A stretch of DNA of 64,000 bases from Carettochelys insculpta (GCF_033958435.1 NC_134167.1:5290001-5354000), one strand, 5' to 3'. Shown: positions 12,767 to 24,379, counted from the stretch's first letter. The notes: generated from the sequence alone by a model not told the origin. Numbers and translations are program-made.

Positions 12767-14062
12767 AGGCTACACTACGGTAATACAAACCCCAGAACTT
12801 TTCCTTGCAACAAATCCTGCTGCCAACTTTGTCCACATATTTGTTCTGAGGATATCATTAGACCCAACCATGTTAGTTACTAAATCAAAGGCACATTCAC
12901 ATGCACTTCCAGCAATATTATATATGCTGTATGTGCCAACAATGCCCTGACACTATGTACATTGGGCAGACTAGGCAAAACCTTCAAAGAATAAATGGAC
13001 ACAGAGCAGACATCAAGAAACAATACACATGATCCCATCAGTGAACACTTCAATGGAATGGGCCATTTTGTTAAAGACCTGAGAATTTGCATCCTGGAAC
13101 AGAGGATTTAACAGATTAGAGCTAGATATTTAGAGTTAGAGTATGTATTCAAATTCAGCACATTAAAAACATATGCTTTGAACAGAGATATCAATTACCT
13201 CACGTATTACAAGGACTGCTTCCCTTTCTTTGAGGCTCGTTTATCTCAGACAAGACAACTGACATCCCCCCCCCACCAATCCCCCAGCTTCCTTCAATCC
13301 TATTTGATTTGTCAGTTTTATTTGCATTTTTTGGTCTCCTCTCAGTCTATATTGGAAATGAAATTGATCTGATGAAGTGGGTCTGTCCCACTAAAACTCA
13401 TCACCAAATAAATCATTGTTAGTCTTTAAACACTACCTCTCTCCTGATTTGTTTTGGTTGGAGTACAGACTAACACCACTACCTCTTTGTTACTGTTCAT
13501 TAATTGAAGGTAATTTGAAATGGAGAGGCTGCCAGGCAGCCTTGGGGGTACATATGAGACTGTTATACTTGCCCCACCTTCATAGTTGTTACTAATTGTG
13601 TGCGCAGCCTCCTTCCATGGAGAATTCCTAGCCCCCCCACCCCCCCAAACACATTAGAGTGGTGGGACTCTAATGGACTGCTCCCTGGCCTCTGGTTGGT
13701 GGCCCTAGGCTGCAAAACTGGCACAAGCCCCACCATGGGGGGCCTGCTTAGCATGAATGCCAAACAGCTGCACCCATTCTAGATGGCCTCCAAGCCCATG
13801 TGGCAGCCTCTTTGGTGCTGCCCAATTCAGTGTGGGCTGTGCAGTTTACTGTGGCAGGTGATGGCAGCAACCCAGAAAGAGGAAGTTGCAATGGCGCTTT
13901 AAAAGACCTTCAGGGCTACATACCCATGTTGCTGATCCTTGAGGTGCAATGCAGTGTGACCCTAGAAATCTTGCCAATAGATACATCAGTGGTAGGTAGG
14001 TAGTTACACTTTTCATAAAGTGCATATGAAATTTGCAATAGCCACAGCTGAAGGCTAAAAAA

Positions 14063-14247
14063 CAATGTTCCCTCTATTTTTCCCCCAACCATGAGCAGAA
14101 TAAATTTTGTTACTGTACCAAGGCATATGCAGATGTGCACCACCAGTAGAAACATGCTACTGGGGTAGAGTGCTCTGCTAATCAGGTGAGTGGCATTTGA
14201 CTCTCTCCTGGGGGACTGCCCAAGTGCTCAGCTAACAGGGGACACTG
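14063..14247 (-). mobile_element. hAT-type MITE, copy 1
   Basis: The ends CAATGTTCCCT and AGGGGACACTG are inverted, and the interior has AATAAATTTTGTTA and GTGCTCAGCTAACAGGGGAC. It is non-coding. Six copies of this family occur in the window; the orientation here is defined so that GTAAGCTGAGCAC-type sequence is 5'. Confidence 0.75.
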
Positions 14248-15184
14248 CTGAGAACCTCTGAAGGGGAATGGGATTCACAGCAGCAAGCCAGGTACAGAAT
14301 CATAGTAAGATCCCTTTCCTGCAAGCTTATTAGGGAATTTTTCTCCAAGCTGGGACACAGCTCCATTGTGGTGCCTATCAGCTGTATTAAGCCAGAAGGG
14401 CAAGTTTATTGTTCAGGCTCCCTATAGCTACTCCCATAATGCTTGGCTGCCTGCTTAAGTCCATCCCCAAGCAGGTGGTGGCCAAGACCTCCATGTGGAT
14501 GGAAATAAGCAGGCAGCAGTTGTAGCTGTGGGAAGGAGAGCCTCAGAGACCTACAGAGATTAGAAAACAAATGAACACAACAGCATGGTGTCCCTCAGCT
14601 GGGCACATGCACCTAAGTGTAAGCAGAGGCTTGTCGAGGAATTTTAATACCAAAGGGAGGTGAAGTGCACTTAGCTAGAGCCACACCCCCAACAAAGCCA
14701 CTACTACAAAAAGCCCTTTGCCTCACTCAGGTGCAAAACGTGCACACGGCAGTGTGCTCCCCTCTGCTTTTCTGGCAGGGAAAAACATGCAAGGTTAGCA
14801 AACCCATTAGGAATCTGGATGCAGCCTCATGCCTTTCAAACCTGACAACAGAAGGGAACTTGGCTGGCGTGAGCATGCGGGATGTGTTGCAGAGATCCCT
14901 GCACTTGGCGGCACAATGCCTTTCAAATCCTTGTGACTTCTGGACCATGAAACAAACGTGAGGGAAACAGCCCAAGCAAACCTTTATCTCCTCCTGACAG
15001 CAGATAGACGACAGATTACTGGTACCAAGAGACAGGCTCCTGCATTGCAGCAGGCAGTCTTCCTTTAACTAACTCCTCTGCTGAGCAGAAGATAAAACAG
15101 ATGACAGCTCCTTTGGCAGGCTGGGGCAAAAGGACTGAGAATTAAACCACAGAAACATAGGAAGACAAGGTGAGACAGCTTTAA

Positions 15185-15370
15185 AAAATCATTGCAAGTC
15201 TGGGAAGGTTGGTGCTGTGGTTAAATCAGGGCTGTTTCCTTTCCTGGCTCTGACACGGGCTTCCTGTGTGACCTGGGCAAGTCAGTTTAATTGCTCTGTA
15301 CCTCAATTTCCCCATCTGCAAAATGGGAACAGCAACCTTACCTTTGTCAGTTGACATGGTGTGCTGTGCC
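15185..15370 (+). mobile_element. MIR / CORE-SINE, plus strand
   Basis: GTGTGACCTGGGCAAGTCAG, TGTACCTCAATTTCCCCATC and CTGCAAAATGGGAACAGCAA are the MIR core in good condition for its age. Confidence 0.75.
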
Positions 15371-16205
15371 CACCTCTCTCAATACTCTACCATGACATTG
15401 TGCTCTTTTGTTTGCTGCATTCATCTGTTTTCATGTGCTCCCTGTGTCAGGGCTTTAAATCAGAGAGAGATTTCTAAGCAAGATTCAAAATTAAAGGAAA
15501 AAACAGGATTGATCCACCAATAGCATCCTAGCAGGGGATTTTGTTGGTGGCAGGAGGGGGCACTTCAGGAGGTCTTTTCCATGCACCCTTATCAGATACA
15601 CTACTTTGGGAAACAGACCCTGTATTTGCCTCCCTGGGATCAGGAAAGAAAGCCCTTCTAGCCCTGGGGGGTAGAGATTAGGAACCCCTGCCTCCCATCA
15701 CTGATGAGGACTCCATGGTGTGAGGTGCTACACAAAACACATGACACTCTAACCTGAAGGGCTTCCAAGCTAAATCAACTGATCGGCTTTAAGATGAGGA
15801 CCACCTACGCTGCCCTCCTACCTAATGTAGGCAGTAAAATTCCACCCAGTGTTCCTTCTCCTCACCCCATAACTTGTGATGGCATTGAGTGGGCCATGGC
15901 AAGTGAACTCAGGAGGCTAGTTGGCTGTGGTCCATTGGGGCACTCTCTCACTGCTGCTTCATTTAGAGGCTAAGCAGAGGACTTCAGTCTCCAAAGTGGT
16001 CAAGTTATATGCTGGATGCTTGTCACCTATTCCTAATCGCTTCAAGGAAGGGCACTCATTGTAGGGCATCAGCTGAGACAGGCATTGGAGTTTCCAGCCA
16101 GGTGAGGCCCTGAGTGGAGGGGCTAGATGGCAGAAGTGAAAGGAGCGTCTCCTCCTTGGGTAGATGCCCATTCTCTGATCCAGAGAGATTGGGGCAAGCA
16201 GAGAC

Positions 16206-16385
16206 CAATGTTCCCTCTAATCTTTTCATCCATGTACAGCATAAATTTTATGTGCACTGAGGCATGTGCAAATGTGCACCATCCATACAAATGCAAACAG
16301 CTGGGGGCACCTCTGCTAATCAGCTGGGTGGCACTGGAATTTCTTCTGAGTGATTGCATAAGCACACAGCTAACAGGGAACACTG
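16206..16385 (-). mobile_element. hAT-type MITE, copy 2
   Basis: CAATGTTCCCTCTAATC at the left and AGGGAACACTG at the right. GAGACC lies at 16201-16206 and again at 16388-16393, a possible decayed target duplication. It has the family interior CTGCTAATCAGCTGGGTGGC. Confidence 0.75.
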
Positions 16386-17795
16386 ATGAGACCCATGCCA
16401 GAACCACTTTGTCCTAAGCGCTGAGGTGAGGCCAGTACCTCAAACCGAGCGTAGAACCCATTTCACATGACTGTCCCACCAGTGCTTATACCAGTGCAAA
16501 ATAAACAGATGTGATTACTTGATCCAGCAAGTGACGTAGCTCAGTTTTTACACTGTGCCATTAGCTTCCAAAGACAAAAAGATCCTGCCCAGTGAGTCTG
16601 ACTTCCCGTCATGAAAGTGGTACCAGCCTAGGCCTCCCCATTGCTGAACTGCAGGGCCTGAGCTTTGACATGGAGTGCTGCTTATGGGTATGGCATATAT
16701 TGAGACTTTGGACAATGGTAATGCTAAGATGCTTCTGTTCACAATATTATAACTCCCAGACTGTGGGATAGAGCGCGTAGGTCTGATTGAGATGCTTGGA
16801 AGGAGGAATGAAAAGCTCGACTCAGTCACGTTTTGATTATTGCCTTCCTTCATGCAGGCAGGTCTCATTCTTCATGCCTCACTCCACAGGTTCTCATCCA
16901 AGCCAGCATAGCTTGGAGCAATGGGTTTTCCAATTTTTCTCATAGGAAATGCTATACTGCAATAGATCTCATTAAGAAGCTTCTTCCTCTTTTTAAGTCT
17001 CTATTTTCCAGTGTTCAGTTAGTCTCATTAGAAAGAATCATTGCCAACATATCAGGACTAAGATGCACAGACAAAGCCGTGTGGGAAAGGATGACGACTT
17101 GTACATGCCACTTTTAAAGGAGCACTGCCATTCTTGGTCCCAAGTGCAGTTTACACCAACCTGAGCACAGTTTTTTGCATCTTCTGCTTGCTTGTTCTAG
17201 TTCATTTTCAACAGTGTCAGTGTCTTGAGACCAGCCTTGTGAAACACTGCACAAAATGAGCCAGGATGGGTGGGAAATGAACCTGGAGCTGGGACAGGCA
17301 AGTCCCCAGCCCCACCCCTTTCAAGCAAGGCTCCACCTCTGCAGCCTGAGGCCCTGCCCTTGCAGCTCAATACCCCATGGGAACCAAGTGGTCACCCACT
17401 GTAGGGACAGACCACCCTTCACCCAGAAGAAGCAGCTTTCCCTGACCTCATCTGGAGTATAGGGAGAGGGAGAGCTGGCAGTACCCAGCCCCAGCCTCCC
17501 CAGCCCTGGGAGAGCTGGCATCAGGGCCCCAACTTTGGTGTGGCTGCATCCCAGACAGCCCTAGGGGAGATGCAGTGAAAAAGGTGTGGGCTGGGGGCAG
17601 TGCGGCTGGGGTGAGGCTGGCAGTTTGGGAAGACACTGTGCATGGTGGGAGTGGTGTGTTATGAGTAGTGCATCTATGACACAAATAAGATGCAAGGGAG
17701 TCCCTGAGCCTGTGCACGTGTGTGTGTGTAAGGGTACAAGGCTGCAGGGGTGCTTGTGTGCGTGCACACATCTGTAAGAAAGAGGATGTATTCAT

Positions 17796-18376
17796 GGTGA
17801 ACAAGACACGAGAAGTCATTCTCCTGCTTTACTCTGTGCTGGTTAGGCCTCAGCTGGAGTATTGTGTCCAGTTCTGGGCACGACAGTTCAAGAAGGATGT
17901 GGAGAAATTGGAGAGGGTCCAGAGGAGAGCAACAAGAATGATCAAAGGTCTAGAGAACATGACCTATGAAGAAAGGCTGAAAGAATTGGGCTTGTTTAGT
18001 TTGGAAAAGAGAAGATTGAGGGGGGACATGATAGCAGTTTTCAGGTATCTAAAAGGGTGTCATAAGGCAGAGGGAGGGAACTTGTTGTTCCTTGCCTCTG
18101 AGGCTAGAGCAAGAGGCAATGGACTGAAATTGCAGCAGGGGAGGTTCAGGTTGGACATTAGGAAAAAGTTCCTAACTGTCAGGGTGATCAAACACTGGAA
18201 CAAATTGCCAAGGGAGGTGGTAGAATCTCCATCACTGGAGGTATTTAAGAAGAGATTAGATAGATGGCTTTCGGGGATGGTCTAGAAAATGCTTGGTCCT
18301 GCCATGATGGCAGGGGGCTGGACTTGATGGCCTCTTGAGGTCCCTTCCAGTCCTACTCTTCTATGATTCTATGGTG
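17796..18376 (+). mobile_element. CR1 LINE, strongly 5'-truncated
   Basis: It begins near GGTGAACAAGACACGAGAAG and keeps the ORF2 C-terminus ([18 protein letters not shown] ... LDRWLSGMV, stop at 18283-18285). It then has the CR1 3' untranslated region with TGGACTTGATGG and CCTTCCAGTCCTA, and the terminal TATGATTCTATGG. The 187-codon frame from 17722 includes 24 codons of unrelated upstream DNA. Confidence 0.9.
17797..18285 (+). pseudogene. CR1 ORF2 C-terminal fragment
   Basis: This is an open C-terminal piece only: [65 protein letters not shown]. There is no reverse-transcriptase core and no promoter, so it is a dead fragment despite being open. Confidence 0.85.
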
Positions 18377-19861
18377 TATCTGTGGCTGAGTTGTGCATGT
18401 ATAACTGAAGTGGGAGTGTATTCTCACATGCACACATACATGCAAAACTCACACCCATATCACATGCCCATAAGTAGAGACTGCACCTCCTAAAAGTGGC
18501 AAGCTCCTAGGCTGACCAACCATCCCCTATTTAGCAGGACATCCTGAATCTGGGGCACCAATTGTCCCATATTTAGGCCATCAGGGGCTGGGCATGGGGA
18601 CAGGAGCTCCCATGGCTGCCACTTTTCTGGTGCTTCCCACTGGGCACTTTGCAGGCTGCCACTGTCCCAGGTCTCCGCACCAGATATGGTCACTTTAGCT
18701 CTGGTCCTGTTAACACCCTGTTAACAGATCCCTGGAGACCTAAGGGCAGGAGAGCCAGCCAGTACCAGGGGCAACTGTCACTACTGCCCAGCTGGGGGCA
18801 GGGCAGGATCAAGGCCAGAGCCCCCCAGCAGAGCAGGGCTGTGGCCAGAACTCTGTGGCAGCTCCAGGGAGCACAGGACTTGGGCTGGAGTCCCCTGGCA
18901 GCCCCATGGGAGTGCAGGAATGGGGTCTAATTCTCTCCCAAGTGTGGGGCAGGGGACCTCCCTTGGTCTGGCAAACCTCTTGCTCAGGACCAGTCAGGTC
19001 CCTACCATCCTGGACCAGAGGGGTGCAATCCGCATAGTGTTGTGAGGGTGTGTGACAAGTGGTATATGTCTGTGGCACACGAGTCTCAATTCATGGACTC
19101 CTGAAGCATATTGCACTATGAGAGGTTTCAGGCTGTGTGTGGGGGCGGGGGTTGCATTCTGTGCCATCAGATTTTAACAGTCAACATGTAATGATTCCAG
19201 AGTGCTGCAGTACAATCAGCTCTCCCTACTCCCTTGTGTCCTCTTCCTACATGAGGAGCTGCCCGCTGTAGGAAAGACTCTTGATTAATTGCTTCCTCTG
19301 CTAGACTGTAAGAGTACTGAGGATGTGGTGAAAGCAGGGATGGAGGAACAGAAATTCATGCAGACAGTGAGAGGAAGAAGTGTCACAGGTTGCTGGACTG
19401 GAGGATTATAAACCCTTTCCTCCTGCTAGTTAGCACCTCCAAGCAGCACAGGCCTTCTGGAAGTGTCCCTGGCAAGTATGAGAAGGGCTGAGTCTGAGAA
19501 TGTGATGGGAGTGACATCTGTGTCATGGGTTCTCTGACCAAACACCTACAGGCTAACCTCTGTAGGGGACAGAAACCAGACAAAGGGTCAGATCACCACA
19601 TGTGGCACAGGTGAACAGCAGAACTGTTTCTCATTTACTGGACTTGAACTCAGATTGCGGTACAAGTTGGAGCAGCCTCATGAGGCTGCGCTAATTTACA
19701 CCAGCTAGTAAAAACCTGCCTCTGGCAAAGAAAGCCTAGCACATGCTGTATTCTGGCCCTGTCTTACCATGCCCCTTCCTGCCCTGTAAGCCAAGAAAAG
19801 AAAGGGAGCAGTTACATTGGCTTTACCTCACCCAAGAATTCCTCCAAGCTCTGGAAATTCC
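18377..19861. other. Gene-free region with unclassified repeat-like blocks
   Basis: GACCAACCATCCCCTATTTA and CACCAATTGTCCCATATTTA near 18516-18575 resemble a dispersed turtle repeat. The GC-rich open frames at 18649-19078 lie on both strands and show no domain. Confidence 0.35.
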
Positions 19862-19912
19862 AATAGTAACAGAGAGGGAGCCATGCTAGTCTATATACTT
19901 TTTGTTTTGAAA
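19862..19912 (-). mobile_element. PLE terminal fragment
   Basis: AATAGTAACAGAGAGGGAGC and CATGCTAGTCTATATAC are the reversed end of the PLE terminus, also seen at 23901. Confidence 0.55.
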
Positions 19913-20459
19913 ATTTTAAGTTCTCTTATAAGGCCACTTTCTAGCTGTTGCATGCTGCCCAATCTACACAAACACAGCTAGATGTGGGTCTAAGCATCTG
20001 ATCGCTAGTATTGCTCTCCCAGTCTCCAAGCTGAGCTAGACCAATTTTACCACTTCCCTTTTCTGCCTTACTCTGAGGGGCATGCGAGATCTTCTCGCCT
20101 TGTTCGCTTCAGACAATCTCACTCTGTGCAGAAACCCTTCTGGCAACAACTCTGGTTCAACATGGCAGAGGAGAAAAAGGACAGTAGTCCCCTAACTCAG
20201 TGGTTCTCTTGCTGGGATGCCTGGAACAGCTGCTCGTGTTCCACAGGGCACTCTTTGGGTGGTCTGCTGAGTTGCTTCCATCACTGTGGTGACTGGCTGA
20301 TGTAGTAGTCCTGCCTTCCTAGTGCTTGCCTCAGGCTTCAGTCAGAACTACCCCTCTGCCCCCATGCTCCCTCTACCTGTTTGGGCTGGCTCATAGGAAC
20401 AGAGGTGGATTAACAAGGCCAGCTCTTTTCTGGGGGTTTCTTACATATCCACATATGCC

Positions 20460-20545
20460 ACGCACAGCAGGGCCCTGATCCAGTGAAGGCCTCTAGATGC
20501 TATTGCAATATAATAAAAAATAAGAATAGTAAATACTAAGCACTC
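20460..20545 (+). mobile_element. Old SINE/LINE 3' tail
   Basis: GCAGGGCCCTGATCCAGTGA, GCCTCTAGATGCTATTGCAA and TATAATAAAAAATAAG form a common sauropsid 3' tail. A similar tail lies at 36960-37050. Confidence 0.45.
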
Positions 20546-20821
20546 AGCACAAAGCCTACTATTATATCCCAAAAATATGGTGAGGTATTCTACAGCTGGA
20601 TTTTAAAGGCTCAGCACCCAAAGTAGACAAAATGTTGAGCACCTCTGAAAACATGGCTCTAATTGTGGGTGCTCAGTGACAAGTTAACAAGGGCAAAAGG
20701 GGCAGTTGCCCCAGGATCCCCAAGCATGAGGGGCCCCATAGTTCCATAACAAAGTGTGCCATCATTATTTTAAAATTAAAGCATAATTTTATTGTGCATT
20801 CTTAGTAATAAGCAAACAATT

Positions 20822-20992
20822 GAGACATCTAGAACTGGAAGGGACCTCAGGAGGTCATCTAGTCTAGTCCCCTGCCCTCTTGGCAGGACCAAGCACCATC
20901 CCAAACAGCTATTTTCTTTACTTGCCTCCTCAAGGATTGAGCTCTCAGCCATGGGTTTAGCAAGCTAATGCTCAAACCACTGAGCTATCCCT
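20822..20992 (-). mobile_element. tRNA-derived SINE with CR1-like tail (tortoise Pol III/SINE type)
   Basis: Read on the minus strand from 20992, the head AGGGATAGCTCAGTGGTTTG contains a Pol III A box and GAGAGCTCAATCC near 20950-20934 is a B box. The body then passes into a CR1-like tail (GGACTAGATGACCTCC-type sequence, then GGTCCCTTCCAGTTCTAG) ending at 20822. This head-plus-CR1-tail layout is the one described for the tortoise SINE family. It sits inside another dispersed repeat that has GGGGCAGTTGCCCC on the left and GCCCCAAGGCCCCACC on the right. Confidence 0.8.
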
Positions 20993-21689
20993 AACATTAC
21001 ATTAATTTTTAAATATAGTGGTCAGCCCTTTTTGATTGTTGCCCCAAGGCCCCACCTGTTATTTTACCCCATTGGTGCTGGGCCCAGGGAAACTGCTGGC
21101 CTTTGGAGTGAACAGTGTCCGAGCACCTGCATTAGCCACAGCCACCACACAATGAACGCTGCACTGCACCCAGAATGCAATGAGGGACAATGGGACTCTG
21201 AAGCTACTGGCCAGTAACAATATTTCAGTGTCATTTGTAGTTCAATTTCATTATTTTAAATTGTCATTATACAGAATTCCAATTCAGGCCTGATTATGTT
21301 TTAAGAGAAATCAGACCTTAAACTCCCATCAGTCAGAACAGAAAGTGTTGTTTCTGTGACATGTAAAGCTGTGCATGATATGTGATTAAAAGGAGTATTA
21401 GTGACTTCTAAAAAGCTCCCGGGAGATTGAGGAGGGTGCAGAATTAATTCTGAATAATTGCCACAGCCAAAGTCATCATGCTGGCAAATAAAAAGTGTTT
21501 CAGTCCTCAGTGCAGGAAAGAAGCTTTCAGCAAGTGATTTTAGTTTGTTTTTTTTTTTTTTTAAAAGTTGTTGCATGCTTGACTGCAGGCATGAAGTGTG
21601 CGCTTTGGCTGGTGTCAGATTGTTGCCAAGTGCAGACCACATGACTGAGGCTAGTGGGCGAGATTAGGATTTGGAACTGCACAATCCTA

Positions 21690-21835
21690 TCCCCATTTCA
21701 GCCTCTCACTAGGACCGAGACCAGGACCTTGGACGATTCACTTCCAATTCACCTCAGTTCCTCTCCCTGCAACATGGAGAGGAATAATTCATCTCACCTT
21801 CCTTGCAAGGTATTGATGGCTGCAAAGTGCTTTTG
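21690..21835 (+). mobile_element. MIR-like SINE fragment
   Basis: CCTTGGACGATTCACTTCCA, CACCTCAGTTCCTCTCCCTG and CAACATGGAGAGGAATAATT resemble a worn MIR core. Confidence 0.4.
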
Positions 21836-23103
21836 CTCATTGGCAGGTTTTCTGCCTATGCCTGGGTCCCCAAGATTTAAGCATGTGGGCAATGGCATAC
21901 CTGGGACCATGGGATGTGCACAACTCTTTCTGGTTTTACTAAAGTGAAGTTTGAACAATATTGCACATTCTTGAATGTCATTCAAGCAACTGCATATATG
22001 CAGCTGTCTCTTTCATGGAATACTCTTCTAACAGTGGGTGTGCTCTGACTTCTGATTATCTTACTAAAGTATCTCAGTGTTACCTTGCACTTCCCCCTCA
22101 CCAATGTGTTTGTTGCATTCACTTTGTCCTGCAAGTGTGCTGGTTCACCTAATCTAGACAGGTACCATGGGACAGCACTGTTTTCATTATGCATATGTAA
22201 ATTGTGTGCAAAATGGGATCCCACTCCCTGATCAGGGCTTCTTGGTACTACTGAAACACAAATAGTTAAGAGTGAACTGATGGCTTCATTTTGAGCAGCA
22301 TTAGAGTAACCTTTTCCCAAACAAACCAATTTGCAAAGTGACAGAGGAAGGAACATCAGGTACTAACCTAATAAGCCCCTCTCTGAAAACAATGCATTTA
22401 AAAACAGGTTTTTTCGCCCCGCCTCTCAGAAACATCAGCTCTATGGGGAAATAAATGCAATAAACCAAGTGCAGTCTCCACAAACATTTTTCTTATTTAT
22501 CTAAAAATCCACACGTTGCAATTATTTCTTTCAATGAATTCCCCAAATTCTGATCCTCTCCTAAGATTTTCTGCTGCATTCAGGTTCATGACATCTCTCT
22601 ATCTAGATAAATTTGTTTCTCACATTTTTGAGCTCATCATTCTTTTTTCTTGAGTAGTTTCATTTCTCCTCTGCTTCCTTTGCAAGGAAAACATTGTTTT
22701 CCTTGGCTGTAATCTCATCAAAAGTAATGTAATTTAATTGCTGCACCACTGTTATCAGCTGTGGAATCCCAATGACAAACACATTAGAATAAAAGAAAAG
22801 GCAAATGTTTTGCTTACCACAGATCCTTCTCATTCTGCACCTGAGATAATAGTACCCCACAGTCTGGATATCCAGCAGGTTAGATGAGCTATTCATCAGA
22901 TTTTCTTGGTTATATGGAACTCAAGCATTCGTTAGGCACATTAATATCAAATGGATGGGACAGCTGCCATAAGGTTTTAAAATACAGCCCTTTCTTTTTT
23001 AAATATATGGTTTATTAAGTTGACTCAGCTAAAGCAGCTTTGTCAGACTCCAGATTGTAATTGCTGTTATTTAATGCAGCTCTCCCTTTCTTTTCTCTGG
23101 AAT

Positions 23104-23345
23104 TTTATTTCTGAGGCCTAGAATACACTACATCCTCCCTCCCCATTTATCTAACCTACGCAACCTTAGCTATGCAAATAGTGTAGCTGAAGCTGACATA
23201 TTTAACAAACGTGTCTGCTCTCCTGTTGACTCTAATCTTGTCTCATCCTAGTGGAGAGCTGGCATTGACAGGAGAGTGCTCAGAAATCGATTTAGCATGG
23301 CCAAGCATACATAACAAATCAACTGCTGGTTGAGCAATTGTTATG
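23104..23345. mobile_element. Possible decayed Harbinger-type MITE
   Basis: GAGGCCTAGAATACACTACA resembles a worn GTCTACAC-type end, and the interior has TTAGCTATGCAAATAGTGTA. The right end is uncertain. Confidence 0.35.
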
Positions 23346-23349
23346 GCCT

Positions 23350-23397
23350 TGTTCTCTAAGCTACAGACTAACACGGCTACCTCTCTGATACTGTTCT
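23350..23397 (+). mobile_element. PLE terminal fragment
   Basis: ACAGACTAACACGGCTACCT then CTCTGATACTGTT is the outermost PLE terminus. It lies about 60 bp before the first copy of the 23457-23607 duplication. Confidence 0.65.
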
Positions 23398-23456
23398 AGC
23401 CTTGATTCACCACCTAGAGAAGACATACCCTCATTCAGTCACTTCCTCCTGTTCTC

Positions 23457-23607
23457 CCATATTTCCCCTCCTCTCCAAGAGAAGGACTGTCTTGTCCTGC
23501 TTCAGCACTTCTTGCCCCTCTAGCATCACACACACTGAGCTCAGTGAGAAGACTTTAGCAGATGTCCCTGAGTGGTTAGACTTAGCCTCTGGGAATGGCC
23601 ATGCGTG
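23457..23607 (+). repeat. Local duplication, copy A
   Basis: The segment from ATATTTC through TTCAGCACTTCTTGCCCCTC to GGGAATGGCCATGC is repeated at 24037-24209, about 580 bp downstream in the same orientation and with scattered mismatches. No coding signature. Confidence 0.8.
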
Positions 23608-23900
23608 GAACCAGGACAAGAATGGTTCTCTGCTCAGATGGTGTGTGGGTGTCTGTATGCTCCCCAGGGAAACCATTGCCAACCCAGTCCCTGTAGGTCT
23701 CAGGCCAATTCCAGCATCTCCACAGGTCTTGCAGGCAATAGTCTGCTTGTGCCACTAGCTTTGATGGAATGTTTATGAAGCTCTGGGTCTAAAACATGCT
23801 AGTTTTGCTGATGGGGACTGAACAGTCAGGGCTGTATTAGCATTGTACTGTTTCAGTGGTGTGACTTTCTAAAACATTCTTATCAGATGCTTTACATGTT

Positions 23901-24035
23901 GAATAGTAACAGAGAAAGCCATGCAAGTATATATACTATCAAAAAAAGCAGTCAAGTAGCACTTTAAAGGCTAACAAAATAATTAGGTGAGCTTTCATAG
24001 GACAGACCCCCTTCTTCAGACCATAGCCCAGACTC
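23901..24035 (-). mobile_element. PLE terminal fragment, reverse
   Basis: It reads outward-in as AATAGTAACAGAGAAAGCC, GCAGTCAAGTAGCACTTTAA, TAGGTGAGCTTTCATAGGAC, CTTCTTCAGACCATAGCC. It stops exactly where the second duplication copy starts at 24037. Confidence 0.75.
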
Positions 24036-24036
24036 A

Positions 24037-24209
24037 ATATTTCTCCTCCTCTCCAAGAGGATGACCACCCTGCTTCAGCACTTCTTGCCCCTCTGAAGCA
24101 CCTGGGGGGGGCGGGCATCACTCTAGCATCACACACTGAGCTCAATGAGAAGACTTCAGCAGATTTCCCTGGGTGGTTAGACTTGACTACTGGGAATGGC
24201 CATGCTTGG
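24037..24209 (+). repeat. Local duplication, copy B
   Basis: The counterpart of 23457-23607, with an extra G-rich segment (CACCTGGGGGGGGCGGGC) after CCCCTCT. It is bounded on both sides by inverted PLE termini. Confidence 0.8.
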
Positions 24210-24333
24210 GTCTGTTCTGTTTCAAGTCTGTTCTGGTCTGGCTATGGTCTGAAGAAGGAGGTCTGTCCCATGAAAGCTCATCACCTAATAAATTATTTTG
24301 TTAGTCTTTAAAGTGCTACTTGACTGCTTTTTT
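24209..24333 (+). mobile_element. PLE terminal fragment, forward
   Basis: GTCTGTTCTGGTCTGGCTAT, GGTCTGAAGAAGG, CTGTCCCATGAAAGCTCATC and TTAGTCTTTAAAGTGCTACT form the PLE terminal block. It begins where the second duplication copy ends and is inverted relative to the 23901-24035 fragment. Confidence 0.75.
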
Positions 24334-24379
24334 AATACTTATCAGAGAAGGGCTGTGTCACAAGAGCAGCAGGGGTAAC

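Larger units (their letters stand above)
12127..13110 (+). pseudogene. PLE reverse transcriptase / GIY-YIG endonuclease, frame-broken
   Basis: The open pieces at 12127-12408 (93 codons) and 12674-12883 (69 codons, first part from the insert) and the untracked frames around 12885-13110 belong to one ancestral PLE protein. The KPTD...YLH...SFH signature near the start is characteristic of the PLE reverse-transcriptase C-terminus. IIYAVC plus MYIGQT is the GIY-YIG pair, here in two different frames because of a small indel near 12930. Upstream reverse-transcriptase motifs are missing, which indicates 5' truncation near 12055. Confidence 0.78.
12055..13497 (+). mobile_element. Penelope-like element (PLE), decayed, interrupted by a fold-back insert
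   Basis: The coding remains run in order. The reverse-transcriptase end is LYWKPTDCYTYLHISSFHS (from about 12147). A linker follows with LQKALGDRPVLSYSQPPN (near 12470-12540). The Cys-rich segment FPCNKSCCQLCPHI lies at 12797-12840. The GIY-YIG endonuclease start FTCTSSNIIYAVC lies at 12894-12932, and CQQCPDTMYIGQTRQNLQ follows in another frame. Then comes HDPISEHFNGMGHFVKDLRI near 13030. Frameshifts separate these pieces. After the coding part come CTGATGAAGTGGGTCTGTCC (13368) and AGACTAACACCACTACC, the terminal sequence shared by other copies here. An insert at 12569-12766 splits the linker. PLEs combine this reverse transcriptase with a GIY-YIG nuclease. Confidence 0.82.

Noticed and set aside
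16123..16417. Opposing open frames of 94-96 codons
   Set aside because: They lie mostly within a hAT MITE and mirror each other; not coding.
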